From: CBDDBU01 sp965226045
GTDB lineage: Bacteria > Pseudomonadota > Alphaproteobacteria > VGEJ01
Length of the DNA: 64,000 nucleotides
Assembly: GCA_965226045.1 (NCBI GenBank)
Contig: CBDDBU010000026.1
Coordinates: 124,001-188,000 of the forward strand
Reading direction: 5' to 3'
Of this stretch, positions 40,029-50,694 are shown piece after piece. Position numbers and translations under genes: made by a program. The notes beneath the pieces are model-generated. The model was not told the origin of the DNA and searched no databases. It saw only the letters and a program-made list of their open reading frames with translations. Position 1 is the first letter of the stretch. Each line of letters begins with the position of its first letter.

Positions 40029-40201
40029 CGCTGTCATCCCGGGCACGACTTTTCTCCAAATGCTTGATTTGGATAGAAAAGTCAGTGATCCGTATTCCAT
40101 GGCGGACCAGCGAGCCGGATCGGAGATGGATCCCGGATCATAAGGCTCACAATCCGAAAATCCGCGATTTTAGGACGCGCCTAACGTCCGGGATGACAGC
40201 G
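40029..40201. repeat. Palindromic intergenic repeat element (MITE/REP-like), 173 bp
   Basis: The ends are inverted repeats: CGCTGTCATCCCGG at 40029-40042 and CCGGGATGACAGCG at 40188-40201. Inside, 40048-40082 forms a strong stem (ACTTTTCTCCAAAT pairing with ATTTGG-AT-AGAAAAGT around GCTTG), and further GGATC/GATCC palindromes follow. Short elements with TGTCATCCCGG ends are widespread in alphaproteobacterial intergenic regions. It lies downstream of htpG and may also act as a transcript end. Confidence 0.7.
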
Positions 40202-40243
40202 AGGTGTTGTGAGTCCACGACCTAAACGCGCGGCGGTGCCCAC

Positions 40244-40273
40244 ACAAAAAGCCCGGCTTCTGTGGCCGGGCTT
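40244..40273 (-). terminator. Rho-independent terminator for the minus strand
   Basis: AAGCCCGGC (40249-40257) pairs with GCCGGGCTT (40265-40273) around a 7-nt loop. On the minus strand the stem is followed by TTTTTGTGTG, a usable U-tract, so it would end transcripts of the DUF1223 locus just upstream. Confidence 0.75.
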
Positions 40274-40320
40274 AGGTTGGGGGGACCGCATGGCCTTAAC
40301 GGCCGGTTGTTATCGGAGCG

Positions 40321-41066
40321 TCAGTCGGTGGTATTCGCCAACATCAGCTGGGCTGCGCCGATGATCGGCCCGTGGAAGCCGGCTTGGACAAGAACCGCGC
40401 AGCCGTCGCGCCCACCGGCGCTCAGATCCGCCGTCGCCAGCGGGAATTCCATCTCTTCGCCCTTCCACCACCCAAGGCGCTCGATGTCGCGCACGACGTG
40501 GTGATAGGTGAGTGTGCGACCTGAGTTCTCGCCACTCGCGACGGGAACCGCCTGCGCCTCGTCGAAGCGCATCAGCCAGATGGCGGTGCGCTCTGGCGCC
40601 GTGCCAGCGCCCATACGGACCCTGATCGCGCCATCCTCGTCGCGCAGGAAAACGACCTCGGGGCCGTCGTCCGCCGCCGCGGCGACGCGCTTGATCGTCC
40701 GCTCCACATCGCCGCGACGCTAACCGACCTCGTGGGCCCGGCCGCCGATCACCATCTGCGGCGTACAGACGCTGTGGGCGCCCAGGTAGGTGGCGTACGT
40801 GCGCTGGCGTTTCGTGGTCTCGGCCGTGGCGAAGGTGTCTTCCCAGCCGAGATAGTGCCAGTAATTGATATGGAAGCTCAGCGCAATCACATCCTCGCGC
40901 TGGGCCAGCTCGCCCAAGAACTCGTCGGCGGGCGGGCACGAGTTGCAGCCCTGGGAGGTGTACAGCTCGACGACGGTCGGGGGCTCGAGCCGGCCAACGT
41001 CGGCGCCGCCAGCAGACAGGCCGCCAGCGCGACCACGCCCGTGCGGAGGATATCCATGGCCTTCAT
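40321..41066 (-). pseudogene. DUF1223-family thioredoxin-like protein, broken by a frameshift and a nonsense codon
   Basis: Three pieces join to one DUF1223 protein of about 248 aa. Piece 1 starts at ATG 41066 with a signal peptide (MKAMDILRTGVVALAACLLA). In a run of five C on the minus strand (plus-strand G at 40979-40983) the frame is lost; adding one C would give SSPPTVVELYTSQGCNSCPP, which carries the family's C-x-x-C. Piece 2 runs in that frame through FHINYWHYLGWEDTF and TPQMVIGGRAHEVG to an in-frame TAG at 40720-40722. Piece 3 continues in the same frame (RRGDVERTIKRVAAA) to the TGA at 40321. Two independent lesions make a functional product unlikely. Confidence 0.85.
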
Positions 41067-41150
41067 CTTAGGAGCGGCCGGCGATGACGCGCGAATCACG
41101 TGGGGGTGATGCGCCGTGCCGGGCGCTCGCGCCAACCTGTCGCGCCGGGT

Positions 41151-43844
<2,694 letters not shown>

Positions 43845-44102
43845 GGCGATCCTCCCCACGGGCTATCCGTGAAATGCCCGCCGGGTCGCTTCGGGGCGCC
43901 CGACGCACCGCGAATCTATCATGGGCTGATTGTTTGTTCGTTAGTTTTGACCACCCCTGGTGCGCTTTGCACCTTTCTGCTACGCCGAAGGCCAAGGTGA
44001 TCAGGGAACATCGATCATGGGCGTGAGGACCAAAGGCCATCGCGCGGTCGGGTTGACGGCTGGGGCGCCCGCAGCGAGCGCGGGCTCCGCCGGTCGAGGC
44101 CC

Positions 44103-44720
44103 ATGAGCTTTGAGGGCCGCGATCTCACTTGCGTGCGGGGCGAACGCCTTGTCTTCGAGGGGCTGAATTTCACGCTGCCGCCGGGCGCGGTCTTGATCGT
44201 CCGAGGTCCGAACGGGGCGGGCAAGTCGAGCCTTCTGAGGCTCGTCGCCGGCCTGCTGCGCCCGGCGGCCGGGGCGCTCACCTGGGACGGCGGCGCGGTC
44301 GCCGACGACCCCGAGGCCCACGCGCGCCGCCTGCACTTTCTCGGGCATCTCGACGCGGTCAAACCAGCCCTCACGGTCGAAGTCAATCTGCGCTTCTGGG
44401 CGCGACTGCACGGCCAGAACGACGGTGGCACTATCACGGGCGCCCTGCAGCGACTGGGGCTCGGGCCGCTCGCGGACGCACCCGCTCGTCTCCTGTCGGC
44501 GGGCCAGCGCCGCCGGCTCGCGCTCGCCCGGCTCGCGGCCGCGAGCGCGCCCTTGTGGTGCCTGGACGAGCCCACGGTCGGCCTCGACGAGGCGGCTACC
44601 CACACGCTTACGGAGTTGATCGCGAAGCACCGAGCCGCCGGCGGCCGACTCCTTCTCGCCACGCACCAGAACCTCAACCTGGACGGCGCGACCGACCTCC
44701 GGCTCGACGGCGCCGCCTGA
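44103..44720 (+). CDS. ccmA: Haem exporter ATP-binding protein CcmA
   Basis: ATPase of the CcmABCD complex that releases holo-CcmE during cytochrome c maturation. The 205-aa ABC protein has Walker A VRGPNGAGKSSLLRLVAGLL near residue 33, a signature-like LSAGQRRRLALARLA near residue 130 and Walker B PLWCLDEPTVGLDEA near residue 150. The stop overlaps the ccmB start (TGATG). First gene of the ccm cluster. Confidence 0.95.
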   Translation: MSFEGRDLTCVRGERLVFEGLNFTLPPGAVLIVRGPNGAGKSSLLRLVAGLLRPAAGALTWDGGAVADDPEAHARRLHFLGHLDAVKPALTVEVNLRFWARLHGQNDGGTITGALQRLGLGPLADAPARLLSAGQRRRLALARLAAASAPLWCLDEPTVGLDEAATHTLTELIAKHRAAGGRLLLATHQNLNLDGATDLRLDGAA

Positions 44721-45385
44721 TGCGACGTTTCTGGCTGATCGTCGGCCGCGACCTCTCCCTCAGCGTCGGCCAGGGCAGCCCCAGTGGCCATGCCGTCGTC
44801 TTCTTTGTTCTCGTCGTTCTGCTCTTCCCGTTGGGGGTTGGTCCGGAGACGGAGTTGCTCGGCCGCATCGCCGGCGGGGTGATTTGGGTCGCGGCGTTAC
44901 TGGCGACGCTGCTTTCGCTCGATCGTCTGTTCCAGGCCGATTTCGAGGACGGCAGCCTCGATCTCCTCGCCCTTTCCGGCGAACCCTTGGCGGTGGTGGT
45001 CGGCGCCAAAACTCTGGCCCACTGGCTCACCACCGGGGTGCCGCTGATCGTCGCGAGCCCGCTCCTCGCCCTTTTCTTGAACCTGAACATCGATGGCTAC
45101 GTCGCACTAATCGCGGCGATGGCGCTCGGCACCCCGACGCTGAGCCTGATCGGCGCCATCGGCGCCGCGTTGACGGTGGGGGTGCGACGCGGCGGCGTCA
45201 TTCTCTCGCTCTTGGTGCTGCCGCTCTACATCCCGGTGCTGATATTTGGCGTCGGCGCGGTGGAGACCGGCGTGCGCGGCCTTGGCGCCGGATCACACCT
45301 GATGATCCTGGCGGCGTTTTTGCTTGTCGCGTTGGTGTTGGCGCCGCTGGGCGCGGCGGCGGCGGTGCGCCTCAATCTCGAATGA
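44720..45385 (+). CDS. ccmB: Haem exporter protein CcmB
   Basis: Membrane partner of CcmA. The 221-aa protein begins MRRFWLIVGRDLSLSVGQGS and has six hydrophobic segments (for example AVVFFVLVVLLFPLGVG and the region ILSLLVLPLYIPVLIFGVGA). The segment DRLFQADFEDGSLDLLALSG near residue 72 is typical of the family. The ATG at 44720 shares a base with the ccmA stop. A longer frame starting at 44129 is just the alternative reading of ccmA. Confidence 0.95.
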   Translation: MRRFWLIVGRDLSLSVGQGSPSGHAVVFFVLVVLLFPLGVGPETELLGRIAGGVIWVAALLATLLSLDRLFQADFEDGSLDLLALSGEPLAVVVGAKTLAHWLTTGVPLIVASPLLALFLNLNIDGYVALIAAMALGTPTLSLIGAIGAALTVGVRRGGVILSLLVLPLYIPVLIFGVGAVETGVRGLGAGSHLMILAAFLLVALVLAPLGAAAAVRLNLE

Positions 45386-45408
45386 CCAAGGCCCGAATGA
45401 CGACGGTC

Positions 45409-46041
45409 TCAGTACATATTGTCGCGGTAGTCTTCCTCGACCAGTTGGTCGACTTCCTCGCCGCTGATGTCGGTGGTGTTGGTCTGTTGCAGGATGGCGC
45501 GGCCGATACTGGGAAACGCGCTCTTTTCCTGAAACCGTGAATCGTCCCAGAGTTTGGAGCGCTTCAAGGCCTTGGCGCAGTGCAGGAATGCCTGGTCGAT
45601 CTTGACCCTGATCGCGAGTTTGGGCGCCTTGCGGTTGACCGCCATGGTCGCCAACAGTTCCGGGTCGCGCACGACCTCGGCGCGGCCGTTGACCCGCAAC
45701 GTCTCTTCAAGCCCCGGCACGAAGAACAACAGGCCGACATTCGGGTTGCTGACGATGTTGGACAGTGAATCAACGCGGCGGTTGCCGGGACGTTCGGGTA
45801 TGACGATGGTTTCGTCGTCGATCACCTGGACAAAACCGGGCGGATCGCCGCGTGGCGACACATCGCCGTTGCCGCTCGCGTCCGACGTGCCGAGGCACAG
45901 AAACGGCGACATACCGATAAATTTCCGACACAACGGATCGAGTCTGGCGAGCGCCTTGACGACGGCCAAGTCCATCGGCTCGCCGATCAACTCCCGTAGC
46001 TCACCTTCGTTCGTCAACCCTTCGGCGGCGGCGTTCGACAT
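45409..46041 (-). CDS. Pyridoxamine 5'-phosphate oxidase-family (FMN-binding split barrel) protein
   Basis: A 210-aa protein of the PPOX-like split-barrel family. Typical segments are FLCLGTSDASGNGDVSPRGD near residue 66, the flavin-contact region TIVIPERPGNRRVDSLSNIV near residue 100 and NPNVGLLFFVPGLEETLRVN. C-terminal residues HCAKALKRSKLW resemble the MSMEG_1061-type subgroup of flavin oxidases. The substrate is unknown. It lies on the opposite strand between ccmB and ccmC, breaking the usual ccmABC run. I start it at the ATG at 46041; a 23-codon extension upstream is possible but looks spurious. Confidence 0.88.
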   Translation of the reverse strand: MSNAAAEGLTNEGELRELIGEPMDLAVVKALARLDPLCRKFIGMSPFLCLGTSDASGNGDVSPRGDPPGFVQVIDDETIVIPERPGNRRVDSLSNIVSNPNVGLLFFVPGLEETLRVNGRAEVVRDPELLATMAVNRKAPKLAIRVKIDQAFLHCAKALKRSKLWDDSRFQEKSAFPSIGRAILQQTNTTDISGEEVDQLVEEDYRDNMY

Positions 46042-46154
46042 CACTTGGTCTCCACGGCGGCGATGCTCCCGAGAAGCCAGCACCATAACAACAGGTTGTG
46101 AGCGCGACAACGCGACCTTGCACCCGCCCGAGCGCGCGGAGTAAACCAGCCGCC

Positions 46155-46916
46155 ATGACCGCTCGACGCGCCACCTCTCTGCACCGGTTCGCCAATCCGG
46201 CGCGCTTCATGCGGCTGTCGTCGGCGATCCTGCCGTGGTGCGCGGGCCTCACGGCCGTGCTGCTGGTCGCTGGCCTCTATCTCGCGATGTTCGTCGCCCC
46301 GCCCGACTACCAGCAGGGCGAGAGCACACGGATCATGTTCGTGCACGTGCCCGCGGCCTGGATGGCCATGTTCGTGTACGCGACGATGGCCGCAGCCAGT
46401 GCGACAGCGCTGATCTGGAAGCACCCGCTCGCCGATCTCGTGGCCAAGTCGTGCGCCCCGATCGGCACGGGCTTTACGGCGATGGCGCTGATCACGGGCG
46501 CGCTGTGGGGACAGCCGATGTGGGGCACGTGGTGGGTGTGGGATGCCCGCCTGACATCGGTGCTGATCCTATTTTTCCTCTACCTCGGGTACATGGCGCT
46601 GTGGCAAGCGTTCGACGATCCGGCCAGGGCGGCGCGCGCGGCCGCGATCCTGGCCATCGTCGGCGCCATCAATCTGCCGATCATCAAGTTCTCGGTCGAA
46701 TGGTGGAACACGCTGCATCAGCCAGCCAGCGTCTTAAGGCTCTCCGGCTCAACCATCCATGGCTCGATGCTGTGGCCGCTCTTCATCATGGCGATCGGCT
46801 TTACGACCTTCTTCGTCACGGTGCTGATCTTGAGGGTTCAGCGCGAAATCATCGCCCGCAAAGTGCGCGTCGCGCGATTGTCGCGCCGGTCGCCCACCCC
46901 GCTCCCCTCCGACTGA
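46155..46916 (+). CDS. ccmC: Haem transporter CcmC
   Basis: Inner-membrane protein that loads haem onto CcmE. The 253-aa protein has six transmembrane segments and the tryptophan-rich periplasmic signature near residue 120, GQPMWGTWWVWDARLTSVLI, plus flanking histidines in RIMFVHVPAAWMAM and STIHGSMLWPL that ligate haem in the family. The ATG at 46155 is chosen; a frame from 46098 would add 19 residues. The preceding gap and the opposing PPOX gene suggest its own promoter. Confidence 0.96.
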   Translation: MTARRATSLHRFANPARFMRLSSAILPWCAGLTAVLLVAGLYLAMFVAPPDYQQGESTRIMFVHVPAAWMAMFVYATMAAASATALIWKHPLADLVAKSCAPIGTGFTAMALITGALWGQPMWGTWWVWDARLTSVLILFFLYLGYMALWQAFDDPARAARAAAILAIVGAINLPIIKFSVEWWNTLHQPASVLRLSGSTIHGSMLWPLFIMAIGFTTFFVTVLILRVQREIIARKVRVARLSRRSPTPLPSD

Positions 46917-47051
46917 CGCCGGCGCCCAGGTCAGTCGCGAAGGGGCGTTGTGGACGCCTCGCGAAGGCGGCCTATATATTGGACGTGCGTCGTGAACCGT
47001 GCATCGGCGCTTTGGGCGGGTGCTTGAACAGGCGGAAGGCACGCCGAGACC

Positions 47052-47267
47052 TTGGATTCGCTATCCGTTTTCCTGGAGATGGGCGGCTACGCGGCCTATG
47101 TGTGGCCGGCCTTTGGTGTGTGCGCGGTGGTCATGACCTGGCTCGCGACGTCAAGCTATCGGGCGCTGGTCCGCGAGAAGCGGACCCTTGAAAGCCTTGA
47201 ACCGATGCACGCGCGCGCCGAGCAGCGGGTCGAGGCCTCGTCCCCGGGAGAACCAGGTGACGCGTAA
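47052..47267 (+). CDS. ccmD: Haem exporter accessory protein CcmD
   Basis: Small membrane protein stabilising the CcmABC-CcmE complex, 71 aa. It has the family pattern EMGGYAAYVWPAFGV followed by one transmembrane helix and a basic stretch (YRALVREKR). The start seems to be TTG at 47052, which gives MDSLSVFLEMGGYAAYVW as in relatives; an internal ATG at 47079 would remove the conserved lead. The C-terminal tail is longer than usual and overlaps ccmE by 11 nt. Confidence 0.85.
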   Translation: MDSLSVFLEMGGYAAYVWPAFGVCAVVMTWLATSSYRALVREKRTLESLEPMHARAEQRVEASSPGEPGDA

Positions 47268-47700
47268 GCGCCGCCGCCTGGTTTTTGTTGTGAGCGGGCT
47301 CGTCGCGCTGGGGATCGCCACGGCGCTGGTGCTCAATGCGTTCGAGGAAAGCTTGGTCTTTTTCTACACGCCCACCGATATCGTCGAGCGCGAGCCCGCG
47401 CCCGAGCAGCGCTTTCGGCTTGGCGGGCTGGTCGAGGAAGCAAGCGTCGAGCGCGCCAGCGACGGACTGACCACGAGGTTTCGCATCACCGACCTGAGCC
47501 ACGTGGTAGCGGTGAGCTACACCGGCCTTCTGCCCGATCTTTTCCGTGAAGGCCAGGGCGTGGTCGCCGAGGGCCAGCTCACGGCGAACGGCGTCTTTAT
47601 CGCCTCCGAGGTCCTGGCCAAGCACGACGAGACCTATATGCCACCGGAGGTCGCCGAGGCCCTCAAGAAATCGGGCCAATGGCAGGGGACAGGCCAATGA
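47257..47700 (+). CDS. ccmE: Periplasmic haem chaperone CcmE
   Basis: Binds haem covalently and delivers it to CcmF. The 147-aa protein starts at GTG 47257 (GGGAG upstream), giving TRKRRRLVFVVSGLVALGIA with one membrane anchor. The OB-fold follows, with RFRLGGLVEEASVERA, and the haem-binding histidine is H123 in AKHDETYMPPEV. It overlaps ccmD by 11 nt and ccmF by 4 nt (ATGA). Confidence 0.96.
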   Translation: MTRKRRRLVFVVSGLVALGIATALVLNAFEESLVFFYTPTDIVEREPAPEQRFRLGGLVEEASVERASDGLTTRFRITDLSHVVAVSYTGLLPDLFREGQGVVAEGQLTANGVFIASEVLAKHDETYMPPEVAEALKKSGQWQGTGQ

Positions 47701-49691
47701 TCGGCGAGATCGGACACTACGCGTTGATCCTCGCCCTGATGCTGGCGCTGGTGCAGGGCACGTTGCCGCTGGTCGGCGCCGCCCGGGGAATCGCGCCGTG
47801 GATCGCGGTTGCCCGACCGGCGGCCGTCGGACAGTTCGTTTTCATCGCCCTGGCGTTCACCATGTTGATGGCGGGCTACATCGTCTCCGATTTCTCCATC
47901 GAGAACGTGGCACTCAATTCCCATACGGCCAAGCCGCTCCTCTACAAAATCAGCGGCGTGTGGGGGAATCACGAGGGGTCGCTGGTTCTTTGGGTGCTGA
48001 TTCTCGCCATCTTCGGGGCCGCGGTCGCGCTGTTCGGCGCCAATCTGCCGCCGACTTTACGTGCACGAGTGCTGGCGGTTCAGGGCCTGATCGGGGTCGG
48101 ATTCCTGTTGTTCACGATCGGCACCTCCAACCCGTTCGCCCGGCTCGACCCGGCGCCGGCGCAAGGCCAGGGTCTCAACCCGTTGCTCCAAGACCCCGGC
48201 CTCGCCTTCCATCCGCCGTTTCTCTATCTCGGCTATGTCGGCTTTTCGATGGCCTTCGCCTTCGCCATCGCGGCGCTGATCGAGGGTCGGGTGGACCCGG
48301 CCTGGGCGCGCTGGGTGCGGCCATGGACGCTCGCCGCGTGGTGCTCCCTCACCATCGGCGTCGCGCTGGGCAGCTGGTGGGCATACTACGAGCTCGGCTG
48401 GGGCGGCTGGTGGTTCTGGGACCCGGTGGAGAACGCCTCGTTCATGCCCTGGCTCGCCGGCACCGCGCTCTTGCATTCGGCCATCGTGGTCGAGAAGCGC
48501 GATGCGCTGAAAAGCTGGACCATCCTGCTCGCCATTCTGACCTTCTCGCTGAGTCTCCTGGGCACCTTCCTGGTTCGCTCAGGCGTTCTCACGTCGGTTC
48601 ATGCGTTCGCGACCGACCCTGAGCGCGGCGTGTTCATCCTGGCCTTCCTCATCGTGGTGATCGGCGGCTCGCTCGTGCTCTACGCTTGGCGCGCGCCATC
48701 GCTGAAGGGCGGTGGTTTGTTCGCGCCGATCAGCCGCGAGGGCGGGTTGATTCTCAACAACCTGCTGTTGACCACTGCCTGCGCGACGGTGTTGCTCGGC
48801 ACCCTCTACCCGCTGTTCCTCGATGTCTTGAGCGGGGGCGAGGCCAAAGTGTCGGTCGGACCGCCCTATTTCAACGGCACCTTCGTCCCTATCATGTTGC
48901 CGCTCGTGCTCGCCGCCGCGATCGGTCCGTTGCTGCCGTGGAAACGCGCGGACCTTCTCGGCACGCTGGGGCGGCTCCGGTTCGTGTTCGGCGCCGCTCT
49001 GATATGCGGACTCGTCGCGTGGTATATCGCGGAAGACGGACCCGTGCTCGCGTTTTTCGGGCTCGCGCTGGCGGCATGGCTGTTCGTGGGCTCCCTGTTC
49101 GAGGTGAGCGAGCGGATCAAGCTGGGGCGGGTGGCGCTGGGCGAGAGTTGGCGGCGCGCCCGAGGTCAGCCACGGGCCACCTACGGCATGACCGTCGCCC
49201 ACATCGGTCTGGCCTGCACCATCTTCGGCGTGGTGGCGTCGACCAGCTGGGAATCGGAGAAGCTGCAGGTGATGCGCCCGGGCGAAACGATGACGATCGC
49301 TGGCTACACGCTCCGCTTCGAGGGGATGCGCGATCTCCGCGGTCCCAACTACGATGCCGTCCGCGGCACCTTCGAGGTGACCCGCGACGGAGCGCCGATC
49401 GCCACCCTTTTCCCCGAAGTGCGTACCTTTACCGACCCGCCCATGCAGACCACGGAGGCGGCAATTCGGCCCACCCTCACAGCCGACCTCTATGCGGCGG
49501 TGGGTGATCGCGACGGTACCGGCGGTTGGGCGACGCGCATTTATCACAAGCCGTTCGTCCACTGGATCTGGTTTGGCGCTGTCATCATGACGTTCGGCGG
49601 CCTGATCTCGCTCACCGACCGGCGGCTGCGCATCGGGGCGCCGGCGCGAAGACGCCGCGCCCGCCCCGCGCTCGAGCGTGCGGCGGCCTAG
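47697..49691 (+). CDS. ccmF: Haem lyase subunit CcmF
   Basis: Large inner-membrane protein that ligates haem to apocytochromes with CcmH. The 664-aa protein has about 14-15 transmembrane segments, the start MIGEIGHYALILALMLAL, the tryptophan-rich motif GWGGWWFWDPVENASFMPW near residue 235 and a periplasmic C-terminal loop before the last helix. Histidines for haem ligation are visible in KISGVWGNHEGSLVLW and NASFMPW..LLHSAIV. Start overlaps the ccmE stop. Confidence 0.97.
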   Translation: MIGEIGHYALILALMLALVQGTLPLVGAARGIAPWIAVARPAAVGQFVFIALAFTMLMAGYIVSDFSIENVALNSHTAKPLLYKISGVWGNHEGSLVLWVLILAIFGAAVALFGANLPPTLRARVLAVQGLIGVGFLLFTIGTSNPFARLDPAPAQGQGLNPLLQDPGLAFHPPFLYLGYVGFSMAFAFAIAALIEGRVDPAWARWVRPWTLAAWCSLTIGVALGSWWAYYELGWGGWWFWDPVENASFMPWLAGTALLHSAIVVEKRDALKSWTILLAILTFSLSLLGTFLVRSGVLTSVHAFATDPERGVFILAFLIVVIGGSLVLYAWRAPSLKGGGLFAPISREGGLILNNLLLTTACATVLLGTLYPLFLDVLSGGEAKVSVGPPYFNGTFVPIMLPLVLAAAIGPLLPWKRADLLGTLGRLRFVFGAALICGLVAWYIAEDGPVLAFFGLALAAWLFVGSLFEVSERIKLGRVALGESWRRARGQPRATYGMTVAHIGLACTIFGVVASTSWESEKLQVMRPGETMTIAGYTLRFEGMRDLRGPNYDAVRGTFEVTRDGAPIATLFPEVRTFTDPPMQTTEAAIRPTLTADLYAAVGDRDGTGGWATRIYHKPFVHWIWFGAVIMTFGGLISLTDRRLRIGAPARRRRARPALERAAA

Positions 49692-49696
49692 CGCCG

Positions 49697-50224
49697 ATGG
49701 TTCTGCGCTACCTCCTGCCGCTGGGCGTCTTCGCGGCTGTCGCCGTGGCCCTTGGCGTCGGCCTGACGATGGATCCACGGACCATTCCCTCGGCGCTCAA
49801 AGGCAAGCCGGTACCGGAGTTCGCGCTGGCCGCGGTGCAGGGCCGCGATTTGGGACTCTCCAGTGATAATTTGCGTGAGAGCGCGGTCACGGTGGTCAAT
49901 GTGTTCGCCTCTTGGTGCGGGCCGTGCCGGATCGAACACCCATTGATCATGAAACTTCGCGACTCCGGCATCACCGTGCACGGAATTAACTACAAGGACC
50001 GGCCTGAGAACGCAGCCGAGTGGCTGGATACGTTTGGTGATCCCTACCTTCGCACCGGCGCCGATCTCGACGGCCGCGTGAGCATCGATTGGGGCGTCTA
50101 CGGGGTGCCGGAAACCTATGTCATCGACGGCCACGGCCTGATCATCGAAAAGCACGTTGGGCCGCTGATGCCCGATGACATAAACGAGAAAATCCTTCCC
50201 GCCATCGCGCGCGCGAAACGATGA
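49697..50224 (+). CDS. ccmG: Thiol:disulphide interchange protein CcmG/DsbE
   Basis: Membrane-anchored thioredoxin that keeps apocytochrome c cysteines reduced. The 175-aa protein has an N-terminal anchor (YLLPLGVFAAVAVALGVGLT), the redox site ASWCGPCRIEHP at C74/C77, GINYKDRPENAAEWL typical of DsbE and the cis-proline loop YGVPETYVIDGHG. It begins 5 nt after the ccmF stop; the in-frame sequence further upstream is within ccmF. Confidence 0.96.
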   Translation: MVLRYLLPLGVFAAVAVALGVGLTMDPRTIPSALKGKPVPEFALAAVQGRDLGLSSDNLRESAVTVVNVFASWCGPCRIEHPLIMKLRDSGITVHGINYKDRPENAAEWLDTFGDPYLRTGADLDGRVSIDWGVYGVPETYVIDGHGLIIEKHVGPLMPDDINEKILPAIARAKR

Positions 50225-50694
50225 GGCTCGTCCTGATCGCCCTCGTTGTACTGGGCACGCTCTCGCTGGCGCCGCCGAGCTTCGCGTTGGCTGTCGATGA
50301 GCCGCTCCCCGACCCGGTGCTCGAGGCCCGCGCACGCGCCATTCACAAAATCCTGAGATGCCTGGTGTGCCAGAACCAGTCGATCGAGGACTCGAACGCG
50401 GACCTCGCGCGCGACTTGCGCCACATCGTCCGCGAGCGCCTGCTTGAGGGCGACAGCGACGCCGAAGCCACCCAATATGTCGTCGACCGCTATGGCGATT
50501 GGGTGCTTCTCCGGCCCCCCTTCAAGGCGACCACCTACGCGCTGTGGATCGGTCCGTTCGCTCTGCTCGCGGTCGCCGCCGCCGGCATTGTCGTCTTTCT
50601 CCGCCGGCGTCTCCTCATCGCGGCGCCCGAGCCGCTCGACGAGAAGGAGCATGAACGCCTGCGCCGAGTGATCGAGGAAAGCGAGGCGGGGTGA
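50221..50694 (+). CDS. ccmH: Cytochrome c-type biogenesis protein CcmH (CcmL/CycL)
   Basis: Thiol-oxidoreductase subunit of the haem ligation complex. The 157-aa protein has a signal peptide (LVLIALVVLGTLSLAPPSFA), the conserved LRCLVCQNQSIEDSNADLA motif with C47 and C50, the YGDWVLLRPPFK segment and a C-terminal transmembrane helix. It overlaps ccmG and ccmI by 4 nt. Confidence 0.96.
   Translation: MRLVLIALVVLGTLSLAPPSFALAVDEPLPDPVLEARARAIHKILRCLVCQNQSIEDSNADLARDLRHIVRERLLEGDSDAEATQYVVDRYGDWVLLRPPFKATTYALWIGPFALLAVAAAGIVVFLRRRLLIAAPEPLDEKEHERLRRVIEESEAG

Noticed and set aside
44129..44719. Frame continuous with ccmB extending back through ccmA
   Set aside because: This is the alternative frame of ccmA; CcmB clearly begins at the ATG at 44720.
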